Origin: Epiperipatus broadwayi | Taxonomy: Eukaryota; Onychophora; Udeonychophora; Euonychophora; Peripatidae | DNA length: 64,000 bases | Reading direction: 5' to 3' | NCBI GenBank assembly: GCA_028023455.1 | Contig: JAQFVV010012416.1 | Span: 979,001 to 1,043,000 of the forward strand | Shown: piece after piece, positions 46,020-57,632 of the stretch | How positions within the stretch are numbered: the first letter of the stretch is position 1 | Layout: every line of letters starts with the position of its first letter | Notes under the pieces: model-generated | Database searches by the model: none | The model's input: only the letters and a program-made list of their open reading frames with translations | What the model was told of the DNA's origin: nothing | Program-made: the position numbers and the translations under genes

Positions 46020-46140
46020 AATATAGGGTATATGAGCACAGACTTTCACATGAACCACCACTCTCCACTCTATCTAATAACACTGATACACTCAAGCACA
46101 TATATGCTGAAAACATAAATAATCACCAATATACGTATGT
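46020..46140 (-). repeat. Family C/C' fragment
   Basis: GGTATATGAGCACAGACTTT and CACCACTCTCCACTCTATC (the C' end) run straight into ATAAATAATCACCAATATAC, the family C sequence 3' of the hammerhead cleavage site, and stop before the core. This shows that C and C' are one family with divergent ends. Confidence 0.65.
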
Positions 46141-46393
46141 AAAAAAAATAATTTTATTTTTCCATAAACTCTATCTAAACTGAAGGTTACATATATAAAA
46201 GATTCATATTATGATTTGCACCTTGATTTAGATATAATTAATTAAATGTAAAAAAGTTAATCTTAATTAAGGTATTAATTTATAAGAGTAGAAATCTCTC
46301 CATACAGTAGTATCACTAAGTGTGAGTCTTTGTAATCAATGGATGTAGGAAGGATTCTACATAAAATTTCTATCTACTACCTACTCATCTAAC

Positions 46394-46436
46394 ATCCCCA
46401 GACTAGTTTCTAGCTTATAGCTTTCATCAGTGGGGA
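46394..46436 (-). ncRNA. Hammerhead-like motif, family B, best core
   Basis: Minus strand: stem I TCCCCA/TGGGGA (perfect), CTGATGA (46430-46424), stem AGCT/AGCT with unpaired A on each side, GAAA (46410-46407), stem III AC-TA-GT, triplet GTC. The only departure from a standard hammerhead is the A/A mismatch at the base of stem II. Confidence 0.55.
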
Positions 46437-46510
46437 GCTTTGGATTTGAGAGTACTGTGCCTAGATATTAGCATCTTAAGATCTAAGTACAGTGCTTCCA
46501 AATCCAAATC

Positions 46511-46552
46511 TCCCCACTGATGAAATCCACATGCTAGACTCTTGTCTGGGGA
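46511..46552 (+). ncRNA. Hammerhead-like motif, family B, GAAA lost
   Basis: TCCCCA/TGGGGA stem I and CTGATGA (46517-46523) are intact, but GACT replaces GAAA, so it is probably inactive. Confidence 0.45.
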
Positions 46553-46582
46553 TCTAGGGACAGTTGCTTTCAAATTCAAGGT

Positions 46583-46626
46583 TCCTCACTGACAAAAGTC
46601 ACAAGCTAAAATCTAGTCTGGGAGTG
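46583..46626 (+). ncRNA. Hammerhead-like motif, family B, doubly mutated
   Basis: CTGACAA (46589-46595) and AAAA replace the core; CTAGTCTGGGAG remains. Same G8-to-A change as the 32.4-kb copy, so the two may share ancestry. Confidence 0.4.
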
Positions 46627-47040
46627 TTGGATGATTAGGCACTAGATATGAATTTTATGCACAAATCTTTCTGCATCCATTGATTATAAAGGCTTCCACT
46701 TGGTGGCACTAAATGTATGGAGAGTTTACTACTCTTATTAATAGCATGTGTAAGCATATGAAATGGTGATCATGTGATGTATTAATTTATATTAGATTTC
46801 TGGTGGCACCGCAGTCTGCATACTTTTGCAGTTTTATATTTTTGATAACCCTAAAAGCTATTCAAATTAATTTTCCAATTTTTTATTTTAATAAATTATC
46901 TTTTATTTTAACCAATTTTAAATTACATTTTAGAAATAGAAGTTTGCAAATGAAAATCGTTTTTAAAAATAATATTTCAACTTTACAAATATATATATAA
47001 TAATCAATAGGGATCACCCACTCATTATATATATATATAT

Positions 47041-47110
47041 AAGCTTTTGTTTTGATTATATATTTCAGTTTACAATTATAAACTGAAATATATAATCAGA
47101 ACAAAAGCTT
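47041..47110. repeat. Near-perfect hairpin, 32-bp arms, 6-nt loop
   Basis: AAGCTTTTGTT..GATTATATATTTCAGTTTA (47041-47072) is complementary to 47079-47110 with one mismatch; the loop is CAATTA. A TATATA run lies immediately to the left. It could be a tiny foldback element or a hairpin-RNA precursor; nothing shown here decides. Confidence 0.85.
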
Positions 47111-47339
47111 TTTGTTATTGCATAATTACTAAGAATGCTGATAAAATATACTTTAAAAATGAAAAAAAAAATTATTTAAACAATTAAACAGCATTAAATT
47201 CTGTTTCAAAATTTAAAATTTCACTTCTAATTTTAATAAAATTACCAAAATAATTGCGACTGTGATTAAGAAGTATTTTTTTTTTTAGGGAATCACAACA
47301 ACTACCTGTTTTATGATTCTCCAACTTGTCTTTTTCTTA

Positions 47340-48010
47340 ATACAATATTCACAAATAATAATAATAAATGTCCACTCAAAATTGAGCATGGTCAATCCAA
47401 CTTCAAAAAAAAAAAGGAGAGAAAGAGAGAAAACTATTCTAAAAATGAATTTTGCAGTAATCTGTGTACCATGAATACATCCACATATACAACATTCTAA
47501 CCCATTTTTCTATTTACTTGATATTTTATGATGTTATTTTTTTAGTTTCCTCAGTGGAAAACTTTTCTTGCTGAAATACTTCAATACCATACCTAATTGT
47601 AACTGTCCAATGTATTTGAGATAATCTTTATAATGTAGATGGGATGTAATCTCATGAAACCCATGTTCAAGTTCACCATGAATCACCCTTTTATGAAGTT
47701 TTTTATTATTCATTTATTTTACACATGTCTAATCCAACAAAGGTGTGACTTTGCAATAGTGGACTCAATAGTACTACATCATTTGGCTGAAGAACTGTTG
47801 ACTGGTGTTATGAACTTGTCAAAAAAATCTGAATTTAATCATAAATAATCTTGTGAAAAACATATTTTCCAGGTATTTTGCAAAAATAATCATAAATGTA
47901 CAACCAACTATGAAAAAATGTTTTGATATTCAAAATCTAAACAAAAGAATGAGTGTATTCCAAAGCTCTCACAGTGTTCTTGGGCCTGAGAACAAAAAAA
48001 TTGGCAATCA
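47340..48010 (-). pseudogene. LINE C-terminus, second copy of the 38-kb family (decayed)
   Basis: Minus strand, from about 47830 downward: CWIRHV-like, then FIKG/VIHGELEHGFHE (the RLPKRVxxGEL block), YLKYIGQLQLG and, near 47480, CCICGCIHGTQI, the degraded zinc-finger-like tail. The 3' part GAAGTTGGATTGACCAT to a TTATTATTATT tail matches 38838-38885. The plus-strand frames at 47639 and 47853 are shadows. Confidence 0.6.
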
Positions 48011-49815
48011 ATTGCATCATTGTATTAGGTTCTCTGTATGATATATTTTCAGATTTTTTAAAAATAAATAAATATAAATTTTAGTTCCAGTTTGGTCTGT
48101 CAACTCAATGCAAACAGGCAAATAATACTGAAGATAGTTGCAAAGGAAATTGATACCAACAAAGTGTCATCAGTTAAATACATCCTTGTGAAAAATCTAT
48201 GAAAGTGATAAGATGTTTCATCGTCCAAAATCTGTTTTGATCACTAAAATTAGAAACTTTCATTTTTTAAATGCCATTGTAGCTAAAGACTAATAACAAT
48301 TAAGATTTGGGTTGCAACTATTGTACCTATATATCTGAAGTGATCAGTAACTGAAAAAGAAAAAAAAATATCTCTAGAATATGACATACTTTTCCATAGG
48401 AGAAAGTACATTTCTCTGTGTGTTCAACAGCCTCCCTCCAATGCTAATAAAAAATAAATCTATTTTTCTGATTTTTTTTTTTGTAAAATTATAAAATACT
48501 TATTTCTAAATAAGTATGTGATGTTTACATCTACCTTTTTTTTGAATATATTTATTTTCAGGTGAAAATTAATCTATTAGAAAGATCACATAATATTAGA
48601 CAGGAAGTGGATGTTATCAATAATTTTATGTTTATTATTATTATTTTAATTGGTAATTTTATTGTTATTAATTCTAAAAATAATTTTATTTGTACTTATG
48701 CTCTTAATGAAATTTAACTAAAACTTAAATATTTCATTGAGAATAATTTTTTTCCATTAAATACATTGTTTAGCCTATAGGCTAAAATAAAATCATTTAT
48801 TGTGATTACTTTATTATAATTTATTCTTTTTTTTTATTTGCAAAATTGATATTTTATTTTCAAACTACTTTCATTTTTTTTAATTTTTGCTTTTAATGAA
48901 ATTCTCATCAAAGGTAAAGATTTGAAGTAGAATAAGTTCTCCCTCCCCCAATCAAAAGTACAACTAAAGATAAAATTAAAAAAAATAAACAGAAAAGTCT
49001 CTTCTATTTGTTATAAAATAATAACTTGCCAAGAATTAATTTCTCTTATGATTAAACAAAATTTTCATATTCATATTCAACAATTTCCAGACTTAACATC
49101 AACAATTTATAAAATATATTTCATTATCTTTTGCTCTTGATTCTAAAACAATATAATACCACAGAAGACTTTACAACTGTATTATTTTCAAACCATTCTA
49201 CCTTATTTAAAGAGACTTAGAATGTTCATGCCTTTTGTATTCATTTATAATAATAGATTTTTGATCTGCTCATTTATTTATAATTTTAATGTTATATAGA
49301 CAGTTTATAACCTTAGGTTTTAAATTTATTAAATTTGGATTTTAAATTGGACTGATATATTTCATTACATTTACACATAACAATGGCTATGAATATGGAG
49401 CAAACAAAATCCGAAAGTGCTAAGCTAAACATTGTTATTTGTGAAAAATTTTATTAACTTCACCTATATATGTTTAAAGCATATTATAAGTATTAATTAT
49501 GAAAAGCAAAACTTCTTCAATAATGTAGACCATGTTTTTTTTTATATTTTTATCTTCTTGTATCTCTAATTGTTTTCTCCCATATCATCCACTTTATCAT
49601 ATTTAAAATAGCTTTAAATTTTTTAGGTTGTTATCCTGCATTATCAAAAAATAAGATAAAACTTACAAATAATATATAATTAATATGATCAATTGTAAAG
49701 TTATATAAAATATGTGAGAGATTGTCTATTATAATGTAAACACACAGAAAATTTTTGCATAAAAATGCTCCAGACTATTTTGAATATATGACAACAAAAT
49801 CATTAGATTACTCAA
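48011..49815. other. Unassigned A+T-rich DNA
   Basis: No supported gene or repeat. Confidence 0.35.
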
Positions 49816-49824
49816 TATGTCATT

Positions 49825-50000
49825 GTATCTACCACTTCCTTTATTTTGCTGTAATATTTAATATAAATACAATTCTTTATTTTATATTGTATTGTTTATA
49901 TATTTATTTATTTTATTTGTAATTATAACATAGTTCTGAGGAAGACAGCTAAATAGTCGAAACATCAGATTCTGTCTATATATATAATAAAAAAAAATTA
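49825..50000 (+). repeat. Family D-like repeat with hammerhead-like motif
   Basis: CACTTCCTTTATTTTGCTG (shared with 8.95 and 53.0 kb) is followed about 105 bp later by CTGAGGA, extra A, GAC-AGCTAAATA-GTC, GAAACATCAG. The core is mutated at position 7 or 8. Confidence 0.45.
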
Positions 50001-50290
50001 ATAACATTTTGAATAGATTAAATTAAGTCCAATAATGTTAAGCACCATTGTTACAATTAAAAACTCCATATAGTAATTTATTTTTTATTTTATAAAGTTT
50101 AAATATTAACTTTTAGAATGTCTATCATTTAACAATTTACATTTGTAATAAATAATGTTAAGATTATCAATATATAGAAAAAATGTTTAATTGTAAAAAT
50201 AAAATGTTCAGATGTGGAGGAAGTTTTCATTAGGGTCTTTTCAAAATTGAAATCTTAAAGTGTTAAATTTGAATTTGAATTATCATTAAA

Positions 50291-51266
50291 ATTAAAGAGA
50301 AAGAATTTCCACCTTTAATATATTTATTGCACTGATCTTATAATATCTTGATGATGTCATGTTGAGTACTGAGAATACTCTCAAACCCAAACACAAGATA
50401 CAGGATTTTGAAAGAATAAGAGTGGCCATCTTATCCTTAAACATACATTCTAATTATATAAGCCAATCTAAAGCATCTTAGTTTGATATGTGAAGATATT
50501 TATTTATACACTTTTACATCTATTACTTTTTTTTATATATTAACATTCGTGAAATTTTTTGATTTACTACAAATTAATATTACAAATTATTAGAAACTAG
50601 GTAATATTCGCTGTTATTTACTAAATGCAGAGATCACTTGTAATTAAAGAGAAAAGATTTCCACCTTTAAATATCTCAATGGTGTTATGTTGAGTACTAA
50701 GAATACTCTCAAACCCAAACACAAGATACAGGATTTTGAAAGAATAAGAGTGACCATCTTATCCTTAAACCTACATTCTAATTATGTAGACCAATCTAAA
50801 GCATCTTAGTTTAAGAGCATGGAGATATTTCTTTATTCACTTTTATATCTATTATTTTCTTTCATATATTAACATTCTCAAAATCTTTCAATTTACTAGA
50901 TGTTAATATTACAAATTATGAGAAATTATATAATATTTGATGTTATTTTCTAATAATTCATACTATTAACATGTACTAAATCCAATTTTTTTGCGAATGT
51001 TAATATATGAAAAAAAAACATTGAATGTAAAAGTGAATAAATAAATATATTCACTCTCTCTAACTAAGACAATTTGGATAAGCCTATATAATTAGAATGT
51101 AGGCTTAATGATAACATGGCTACTTTTATCCTTTCAAAACTCTCTATCTTGTGTCTGGGTTTGAGAGTATCCTCAGTACTCAACATGACATCATTAAGCT
51201 GTTATAAGATCAGTGCAGTGCATATATTAAAGATGGAAATCCTTTCTGTTTAATTACATATGAACT
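50291..51266. repeat. Family F: two direct copies and one inverted copy
   Basis: Copy 1 (50291-50551) and copy 2 (50643-50960) are direct: both have TGTTGAGTACT, CTCTCAAACCCAAACACAAG, then ACATTCTAATTAT. Copy 3 (50995-51266) is inverted. Each unit is about 260-320 bp and non-coding. Partial copies lie at 10.6 and 34.1 kb. Confidence 0.85.
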
Positions 51267-53009
51267 CTGTGCTAAATAAATAACATTGAATATTAAAATC
51301 TAATTTATAAAGTGCATAGTAATAATTTTTATATGTATTTTTGATTTTGTATCATCTTTCCTGTTAAAAAGGATGTTTTAGATGACAACTTTGCTCTAAG
51401 TCTTGGGCCTAAAATAATATTACCTCAAAATGTACATATTTCAGTGCAAGCTATATTAAGCAGAATCTGATATCATTTACAGATATAATTATATAAACAT
51501 TTTCACTTAGCATCTATACACAATGTTTTGCAGACTACGTGCTTTTTGTTTAGAATTTGTTCTCATTGATATATTTTTTTAAAAAAAAAACAACTTCAAA
51601 TATAGCTAGAACAAGCAGTAGAAATCATTTCCAATTTTAACAGATACTGTTTTTATTTGATGAAATATTGATATACAATATGAATTGCATTAATACTTTT
51701 TATCTGACTAATTTTTTTATTGGCCTGATTGAGTAAAAATTTGAGTGATTTCATTCGTCAAATACAGATCTAACCCATTTCTTTTCACAAATATATTAAT
51801 GTAAAATAATCAGAATTGTTTTAATTTAGCTTCTAAAAATTGAATTATTTTACATTCAAATTGGTTAAATGTAAAAAAAAATTTTAAATAATGTTAATAA
51901 CTGAAGAAAAATATTAAAAAAACATATAAAAATAATCCGCAGCAAAACAAAAGAATTATATTTCAACCAATCATAACATGAAATCCCAATGATTTCCTGT
52001 ATCTTAAAAATTATGACTGCTGATCATTCATTTCTGTTGTCTTCTTCATCTAAAATTAAATATTTTAAATAAAAATATAAATCTAGCCAGATTATTAGTC
52101 AATATGGTGTAAAAAGTAATCATAAAATCTATAAATATTTATGAAAAATAGTTGTGTTTTGCTAGTTATCACCAAATGTCATTGATATGCAAATAACAGC
52201 CAATGTTATTCACTTGTCTTGAATAGCAGTCAAGCGCTATTTACTGTCCCTTGATTATTTTTCCTGTAAAATTTAAAAATTTTCAAATCAAAGTTAGGTA
52301 AATTAATATAAAAACTTAATTATTTTTTTTCTACGATAAAATTAAAAAAACTTAATTATGAATGTAAAAAATTAGAAAAAATATATTTATTTACATTCAA
52401 AATCTATTACAAAAGCATAAAACATTTTGTTTTGATTTATGACTTTGATAGTTAGAAATGCCTGGTGAACAATGGTCAAAGTTGACAGTCAATACTTTGT
52501 GGCACCTTATAAGGTAAAAGGGGCTGGACTATATGAACAATAGACCAGAATGAAAAATCTATTTTTTGTAAAAAAAAACACTGCCAAATGTGAATTTTTT
52601 TCATTTAAAATTTTAAATACTGATAAAGTTATGAATTTACAATAAAATACACATAAAATAATGAATAGGTGACCAAAATGGCTGAGAGATGGAACAAAAT
52701 GTATATGTTAGGCTTAGATTTTGTAATAATCAGACAACTGGTTAAGTAATATTTCCCAATAGCTTTTTTTAAACCAATACAGATATAAAGAAACAACTAG
52801 TTTTAAATAAGTAAGAATAAAATGAAGACAACTATACTGTGACTTTATAAGAGAAATTTACTAATTCTTTCAGATGCTAAAGTTTATTATAATGTTTAGC
52901 AAATCACCAAAATTAACACCATTAATCATCTTAACCAAAAGATGAATTTAAAACTAAGGTTGCTAAAATATTATGTTGTTGACCTGGTGTCATATCTCTG
53001 TAACTATCA
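51267..53009. other. Unassigned A+T-rich DNA
   Basis: No supported gene or repeat. Confidence 0.35.
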
Positions 53010-53290
53010 ATTTAATTTACCAAATTCAACACTTCATTTAATTTGCTGTAATATCTTATAAAAATTCAATTTATCCACTCACTTTGAACACTTTTTGGCA
53101 AAAAAATGTTTTTTTACATATATACATATACAATCTTAGGTTTTGACTGTCCTGCAGACTTCTTCAGAACTACTTTAATTTTTTAAAAGTAAAATAACAT
53201 TTTTTTACTTTTAAAAAAATTTAAGTAAAAATGGTTCTGAAGAAGACTGCAGCACATTAAAAATGTAAGATTGTGCAGTGTTCAAAATAC
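53010..53290. repeat. Family D-like foldback
   Basis: GCAGACTTCTTCAGAAC (about 53155-53171) faces GTTCTGAAGAAGACTGC (about 53233-53249), and ATCTTAGGTTTTG faces a degraded partner. The centre is a TTTAAAAGTAAAA palindrome. The module CTGAAGAAGACTGC..AAA is a decayed family D hammerhead-like stem. Confidence 0.55.
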
Positions 53291-53832
53291 AGTGCATAAA
53301 CTGCATTTATATGAACTTTAATTTTAAATCTTAGGAATTTTTATATTTGAGGCTATTATTATAATTTTAAAAAGTTTAAACTAAATGCTAGACATTTGAA
53401 TGCCTTAAATTCAATTTTGAATTCTCAGTTCTTACTGATGAAGAATATAAATTGGAAAATGATCTGATCATAAATATAATATAATGGCCATTTGGTATGC
53501 ATTGATATTCAGACTTGCTATAGATAGTTTTAGAATAGAGTGAAGGGAATACTCCTAAAAAAAAAAATAGTATTCTGATATTACTATCTTACCATTTTTG
53601 ATTTACATTTTTTAGTTTTTCATTTCTACAAACTTAATGCTTCAAATTCAATTGGGATTTGAATCGCTTTTCTGTCTTTATTAAATTGCTACTATCTAAA
53701 AAATCCTATATATAGAATAAAATATATAATTGATATGATAATAATAATATTTCACATCAAGTCTTTCTTTTATTATTGATTATTTGGTCTGGCTGAGAGA
53801 AAATACAAAGAAATTGAAGCTCTTTCTTAGTA

Positions 53833-55160
53833 CACCCGAGTCTCGTTTTATGTGGATTTATTTAATGCGATTTTGAAGTTATGCAGTTTATGTTTCTTCT
53901 TAATATCTTTGTATGCAGTTTTCTTTTATGCGATATTAGATCAGAAGTCGAGCTCTGATAATGCGCTATTACTTTAAATATTATAAATTTTGCACACCAC
54001 GTCATATTTAAAGTAATAGCGCATTATTGGAGTTCGACTTCTCTCTAATAATTTCAATATTTTCAGCACTTTATAATAGTACTGTAATAGATTTTATGAA
54101 ATAAAGAAGTTCATAATTCACTTAAAATCAGGATTTCACTATTTTATATACACACATTAAATTTTACAAGATTATAATGTAAATCTGTTCAAGCGTTATA
54201 GATGCCTATATTATGCATGTTTGTTTTGTTTTTTTTTGCATTTTAAATCACATTCTATTTTTGCTTTTTAAAAAAAGAGTATGTAGTCAATTAATCATTT
54301 AGTGTCCACAAGTTTGTTTTTAAAAGGTTAGTTATTGCAGCGGGCACAATAAAATTTGACAATTAAAATCTGATTTTTAATTATAATTAACAATTTAAAT
54401 TCTGAAAATAATGTGACACAAAACAATGAAATTTGATTTTTAAACAGAATTGAAAATTAAAGACAAAAATAAAAATTTAATTTTTAATTGTTAGTTTTAA
54501 TTAAATTTTGCCCAGGTGTTTTTTTATAATTGTAAGTCTAAGTTATTTTTATTTTAAACTTTTAGTTTTTTCTAACAGAGAAGGAAAAAACACCCAACAA
54601 AATGAATTTCTTTGGAAACAAAAATTTTAATTTTAGATCGCTTAGCACAATTGGAAGGATCAACAGCGATTGGAAAACATTTAGTTTAGGTAAGTCCACG
54701 ATAAGAGCAATTAAAAAAATGAAGTTGGCACTAGTTGAATTTCCTCTTGCGACGAACTTGATGTCTTAGTAGTTTACAAACGAACTTACTTATCGTCAAA
54801 TAGCGATAATAATTAAAATACTGTACATGTATGAAAAAATGAAAAATACTGTAAATTACGCATAAAAATATATTGTCTTGAATAAAATTAAATGCTGTAG
54901 TTAATAAATAAGTAAAAAAAATTTGGCTTGTATCAATTTTTTTCAAATTTGAAATTTTTTATTAGTCATATTTTACTTCATTATTTTTTTGTGTGCGAAT
55001 TTTAAAGTAATTTTACGTTGTTGCTTTGCTTTTATGCGATTTTTGGAAAATTCAGCACCTATTCCCCATTTTTCAAGGTAAGTTAAGTCTATTTTTGTGC
55101 GATTTCTTTTGTGCGTGTTTTCTGAGGAACCTATCTACCGCATAAAAGGAGACCCAGGTG
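53833..55160 (+). mobile_element. pogo/Tigger-type DNA transposon relic (1.33 kb)
   Basis: Terminal inverted repeats CACCCGAGTCTCGTTTTATG and the complement of CATAAAAGGAGACCCAGGTG match at about 19 of 23 positions, with TA dinucleotides at 53831-53832 and 55161-55162 as TSD. Inside, about 54620-54760 encodes in shifting frames DRLAQLEGSTAIGKHL and GKSTIRAIKK, which resemble the N-terminal helix-turn-helix of Tigger/CENP-B-type transposases. The DDE part is gone. Two inner inverted repeats are nested (53944-54041 and about 54343-54518). Confidence 0.75.
53944..54041. repeat. Inverted repeat nested in the Tigger relic
   Basis: GAAGTCGAGCTCTGATAATG (53944 on) pairs with CATTATTGGAGTTCGACTTC (to 54041). 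Arms are about 37 bp with a 24-bp centre. Confidence 0.75.
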
Positions 55161-55162
55161 TA

Positions 55163-57544
55163 TTTGGTTGCCTCCTAAATAAAAAATAAAAAAAAACTGT
55201 TTACAAATAAATGTGAAAAAATACAAATGCTTTATGATTACTCATTAATTGCTATCCAATATGTTCTTATAGGTTCAATCTGACACATTTGGAAGAACAA
55301 ATGAATTTAATTGCTTAGGAATTATGTTTAATGCATATTATAAAAGCAGAAATGAACAACAGAATTTTATATTCAAGTAGAATTTATTATTCTCTTCTTA
55401 GACTTACGAGAAATAAAATAGTTTCAAAGGGATCCAGTATATATATATTGTAATGGATAAAATAGATCAGCAAATATAGTTATATTAATCACTAGAGGGT
55501 GCTACTAGATTTACCATTTAGAGTTTTCTTATGTTTGTCTTTTATCTAACTTTGCTGCCCAATAGAATCAGTCTACATTCGATAATTAGCACACTGATAA
55601 GTAGAGAAAAATTATTTTTACTGGTAAATATATCAAACCATAAATGCCCACAGATTCATCAATCATGACAGTATTTTATATATGCCCCCTGGAATGCTGA
55701 AAATCTGAAACATTGATAAAACGTATTTATTACAAATTTTCCTTGTCAAGAACATAGACATAACTTTAGTAGTAAATTATTTCTGACAAACATTCTATAC
55801 TACTTCAATCCTAAGATTAATTTTATATATTATGATTCCATTTGTATTAATAATATAACTAAAGTGTTTAGACTTATAAACCGCTTTCATTTCAATCATG
55901 GAATTATCCATGTCTTTGACATAATAAAAAGCATATGACATGCTATTAATTGATGGGAATTGATTTTGGATATTATGATATTACTAAAGATTCTAACATC
56001 AGCATTTTTAATTGTTATCAGATGTCGTTTTTTTTTTAATCTTTCTTTAAAAAACAATTTGAAGATTGAAAACATCTTATAGAAGTTTGCTATTAATAAA
56101 CTATCACATATAAAGTTATATTTTATTTCAGTCCATATTTTCATTTATTTTTAACTTAGAATCCAATGTTTACACTAATAATCATGTTGCATAAATATAT
56201 AATTAAACAAATATTCTAATACTAAACTGTAACCTTATGTAAGCAAATTACTCTTTAAACAAAATATAAATTTTACCACCCAATAAATTCATGTTTAACA
56301 AACTCTTACCAACTTTGACATTACATCGAAAATATCATCCAATTAGATTTTCCAAAGCTATCATTTCCTACTTGCAAATATCATTCCTCAACTTACTGCA
56401 AAGACATCTGGTGGGTAAAAAATGAAGTTTGAAAACCATGAAGGATTATCCTAGAGTTTCAAAATGGATGAGTTTGTTACATGTGAATTTATATTCTGGT
56501 ATGATTTAAACTTTGCTTGAGGAATGATTTTATTCATATAATATTGCCAATTTAGTGTTTATTACGACTGTTTATTGTATAAAGGATATATGAATTAATA
56601 TTTAAGGTAATTATTTGTAGTTGTTTTCAAATTTGCCTTGGGATAATTTACCATAATGTTTAAATATTCACATTGTATGCATTTTATGTTTTAATGTCAA
56701 CCTGTTTTGATGTTTGGTATATAAAAGTAAACAACTATGTACATTACATTATATGCTACCAGGTGGCTCTACAATCAGCAATAAATAGGGTTTTTAAACC
56801 ATGAAACATTCATTCTGAAGGAACTGATTAATTGATAATATGATGTAATGTCATAGTTGTAAGAGTTTATATGATTTAAACTTTGAGTAGTAATTTGTTT
56901 ATATGAAATTATAGGGTTAGTTACTAAGGAGGTCATTCAACATTTGAGCATCTGAATGACAGATTAAGCACAACATATGACTTTTTTTTTCAATAAGATT
57001 GAATTTGATCATTAGAATCATTATGTCTGAATTCACTGTTCTGCCACTATAATAAGCCATACAAGGCACTACCCTGGTTTATTTATGCTGGTAAATTATT
57101 TACAATTGATATATAAACAATTTATCTATTATTTGAACCTTGTTGTGCATATAGAATGCTGCATAATTAATTATGAGGTTATTCATGTTATGAACTGATA
57201 GTATCTGCTTTCTGAATCTAATCGTAGATATGTCTTATTCAATTAAATGAAATCTTAAAAGCTATTGATGTTTTTATTTTAAAAATAAATTATATACCAT
57301 GTGATTGTGTTTACAACTACATTAATCTTGGACTAGAAAATGATGTTTTTATTTGAATTGATTGGTACTAATGAATGCTAAACAAATAATTTAAGACACA
57401 CAAGAAGTTGTAGTATGGGCAAACTGAAAATCCTGGTTCACCAGAAATATACTTGGGCATTCACTTTTTTTAGATACCTTTATTTATATGCTTCAAGAAT
57501 GTAAAGGGGAACGGGTAATTTTTTTAAATATATGTAAACTATAT
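55163..57544. other. Unassigned A+T-rich DNA
   Basis: No supported gene. The 82-codon minus frame at 55896 has no recognisable motif. Confidence 0.35.
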
Positions 57545-57555
57545 TTGATATACTG

Positions 57556-57621
57556 GTGTTATAAATATAAGCTTATTAAATTAGGTCATGTGACATCTGA
57601 CTTGATTTTTTTGTAATTTTA
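57556..57621 (+). mobile_element. 66-bp family A insertion with 11-bp TSD
   Basis: TTGATATACTG at 57545-57555 and 57622-57632. The 66 bp match the family A segment that follows the unit start (AAGCTTATTAAATTAGGTCA) to TTTTTTGTAATTTTA, the same point where the 8-kb element ends. It is a severely 5'-truncated copy, so this is the family's 3' end. Confidence 0.85.
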
Positions 57622-57632
57622 TTGATATACTG

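Larger units (their letters stand above)
46285..46778. mobile_element. Family B element with three hammerhead-like motifs (494 bp), 13-bp TSD
   Basis: GTATTAATTTATA at 46272-46284 and 46779-46791. One motif lies on the minus strand and two on the plus strand. Terminal arms (CTCCATACAGTAGTATCACT against GGTGGCACTAAATGTATGG) are inverted. TTTGGATTTG and TCCAAATCCAAA lie between the motifs. The right end GTGATCATGTGATGTA is the common family end. The plus motifs are about 72 bp apart. Confidence 0.8.

Noticed and set aside
47639-48041. Two adjacent plus-strand open frames suggesting a small gene
   Set aside because: The minus strand here reads as a decayed LINE C-terminus with matching 3' end at 38.8 kb; the plus frames are shadows.
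50291-51266. CRISPR-like or satellite array
   Set aside because: Only three units, one inverted, without short regular repeats and spacers. This is eukaryotic DNA and no CRISPR array is present.
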